33,304 nt of DNA from Chloroflexota bacterium (GTDB lineage: Bacteria > Chloroflexota > UBA6077 > JAJPHF01): assembly GCA_019686175.1 (NCBI GenBank), contig JADGHJ010000012.1, positions 1-33,304 of the forward strand, in the 5' to 3' direction. Below, piece after piece: positions 32,217 through 33,304 of the stretch. The position numbers were made by a program, and so were the translations under genes. Below the pieces are notes generated by a model that was not told where the DNA came from, did no database searches, and was given only the letters and a program-made list of their open reading frames with translations. Numbering within the stretch: the first letter of the stretch is position 1; every line of letters starts with the position of its first letter.

Positions 32217-33284
32217 GTGAAGGGTCTGGTGCTGAGTGGTGGCCTGGGCACGCGCCTGCGGCCACTGACCTATACAGGGGCGAAGCAGCTGGTGCCGATC
32301 GCCAACAAGCCGGTGCTGTTCTACGCCCTGGAGAGTCTGGTGGCGGCGGGCATCACCGAGATCGCCATCGTGGTGGGCGACACCCACGCCCAGATCCGCG
32401 CGGCGGTGGGCGATGGCAGCCAGTTCGGGGCCCGCGTGACGTACATCGAGCAGGACGCCCCCCGCGGCATCGCCCACGGCATCGCGATCGCCCGCGACTT
32501 CCTGGGCGACTCCCCGTTCGTCCTGTTCCTCGGGGACAATTTCCTGCGCGAGGGCATCGTCCCCTACGTCGAGCGCTTTCGCCAAGGGGAGTGCAACGCG
32601 CAGATCCTGCTGTATCCCGTGCCCAACCCACAGGACTTCGGCGTGGCGATCCTCGAAGATGGGCGAGTCGTGCGTGTGGTGGAGAAGCCGCGCGAGCCCC
32701 CGAGCGACTTGGCGGTCATCGGGATCTACATGTTCGACCACCATGTCTTCGAGATCGTGCCGCGGCTGCGGCCGTCCGCGCGGGGCGAGTTAGAGATCAC
32801 CGATACTATCCAGGGGCTGATCGATGCCGGCTACCGGGTGGAGGCGCCGATCGTCCAGGGCGCCTGGATCGATACCGGCAAGAAGGCCGATATGTTGGAA
32901 GCGAACCGGCTGATCCTGGAGATCCTCCAGCGCGACGTCCCCGCACACGTCCTCGACGGGGACAGCCAGGCGCACGGGAAGGTGGTCATTGCCGCCGAGG
33001 CACAGGTGGTGAACAGCGTGATCCGGGGGCCGGCGATCATCGGCCCGCGGACGCGGATCGTCAACGCCTACGTGGGACCGTTTACCTCGATCGACCACGA
33101 CTGCGAGATCGTGGCCTGTGAGATCGAGCACAGCATCGTCCTGGAAGGGACCCGCCTGTGCGACATCCCGCACCGTATCGAGGATAGTCTCATCGGGCGC
33201 CACGTCGAGATCCACCGCTCGCCCCACAAACCGAAAGCGTACAAATTGATGCTCGGCGATTACAGCCGTGTGGAGGTGGTGTGA
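32217..33284 (+). CDS. rmlA: Glucose-1-phosphate thymidylyltransferase (long form)
   Basis: The 355-residue enzyme joins glucose-1-phosphate and dTTP to dTDP-glucose, the first step to dTDP-rhamnose and other dTDP-sugars. The nucleotide-binding motif is LSGGLGTRLRPLTYTGAKQLVPI. LFLGDN holds the metal-binding Asp, and LEITDTIQGLIDAG, VQGAWIDTGKKADMLEAN and VVEKP are further family blocks. Beyond about residue 240 a left-handed beta-helix-like region of hexapeptide type follows (VVNSVIRGPAIIGPRTRIVNAYVGPFTSI), which marks the long form. GTG 32217 has GAGAGGA upstream, although its distance is long. The stop TGA overlaps the next ATG by one base (TGATG). It supplies nucleotide-sugars to the polysaccharide operon. 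Confidence 0.93.
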   Translation: MKGLVLSGGLGTRLRPLTYTGAKQLVPIANKPVLFYALESLVAAGITEIAIVVGDTHAQIRAAVGDGSQFGARVTYIEQDAPRGIAHGIAIARDFLGDSPFVLFLGDNFLREGIVPYVERFRQGECNAQILLYPVPNPQDFGVAILEDGRVVRVVEKPREPPSDLAVIGIYMFDHHVFEIVPRLRPSARGELEITDTIQGLIDAGYRVEAPIVQGAWIDTGKKADMLEANRLILEILQRDVPAHVLDGDSQAHGKVVIAAEAQVVNSVIRGPAIIGPRTRIVNAYVGPFTSIDHDCEIVACEIEHSIVLEGTRLCDIPHRIEDSLIGRHVEIHRSPHKPKAYKLMLGDYSRVEVV

Positions 33285-33304
33285 TGGGGCGACGGCTGCT
33301 AGTC
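33284..33304 (+). CDS. Start of the next polysaccharide-operon gene (cut by window edge)
   Basis: An ATG overlaps the rmlA stop by one base, and seven codons (MGRRLLV) follow before the window ends. A basic, hydrophobic start of this kind begins many Rossmann-fold proteins, so dTDP-glucose 4,6-dehydratase (rmlB) or another dTDP-sugar gene is plausible. Too little is present to assign it. Confidence 0.5.

Noticed and set aside
1-33304. tRNA or rRNA genes, CRISPR arrays, transposases, phage genes
   Set aside because: Spacers were read on both strands and none showed cloverleaf, repeat-spacer, or mobile-element features.

Overview
This is a GC-rich bacterial window of dense, mostly housekeeping genes with short spacers. 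No tRNA, rRNA, CRISPR array, insertion sequence or phage gene was recognised. The gene set suggests a Chloroflexota bacterium, perhaps a Thermomicrobia-type lineage: a secreted proline-rich protein of a Chloroflexota type, a two-domain NfuA with a short C-terminal tail, a CBU_0592-type mini membrane protein and a bacterial citrate synthase. The assignment is inferred from protein style only.

Layout. 1-632 (-): N-terminus of a membrane sensor with a Cache-like domain, cut by the window edge. 970-3108 (+): glycogen-debranching-type glucosidase. 3120-3491 (-): DUF6166 protein. 3784-6609 (+): citrate synthase, a DUF169 protein and NfuA. 6616-11192 (-): a tightly coupled operon of M3 oligoendopeptidase, B12-binding-type radical SAM protein and ATP-grasp ligase. 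11329-16347 (+): RidA, CBU_0592-like protein, HAD hydrolase, MurJ and a GAF-GAF histidine kinase. 16411-23399 (-): seven codirectional genes, in transcription order ilvD, murI, corA, ABC ATPase, EVE protein, NlpC/P60 hydrolase and ABC substrate-binding protein. 23600-28530 (+): FMN hydroxy-acid oxidase, a molybdenum hydroxylase large subunit, a small ORF and a D-2-hydroxyacid dehydrogenase. 28668-29714 (-): the secreted proline-rich protein. 29949-33304 (+): the start of a surface-polysaccharide operon (two Wzz-like proteins, a CpsD-type kinase, RmlA and the first codons of another gene).

The main discovery is in the 6616-11192 operon. A conventional reading ends the radical SAM gene at a TGA (7977-7975). 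Reading that TGA as selenocysteine gives the tail C-U-A-E-P, followed by 15 more residues and a TAG that directly abuts the ATG of the ATP-grasp gene. A perfect 7-bp hairpin with a 5-nt loop (second base G) begins 13 nt after the TGA, which fits a bacterial SECIS element. The readthrough codons have the GC3 bias of the genome (16 of 18). The gene is therefore called as a selenoprotein of the CUAEP/CCAEP-tail radical SAM type. Its coupling to a peptidase and an ATP-grasp ligase suggests an uncharacterised peptide or amino-acid modification pathway.
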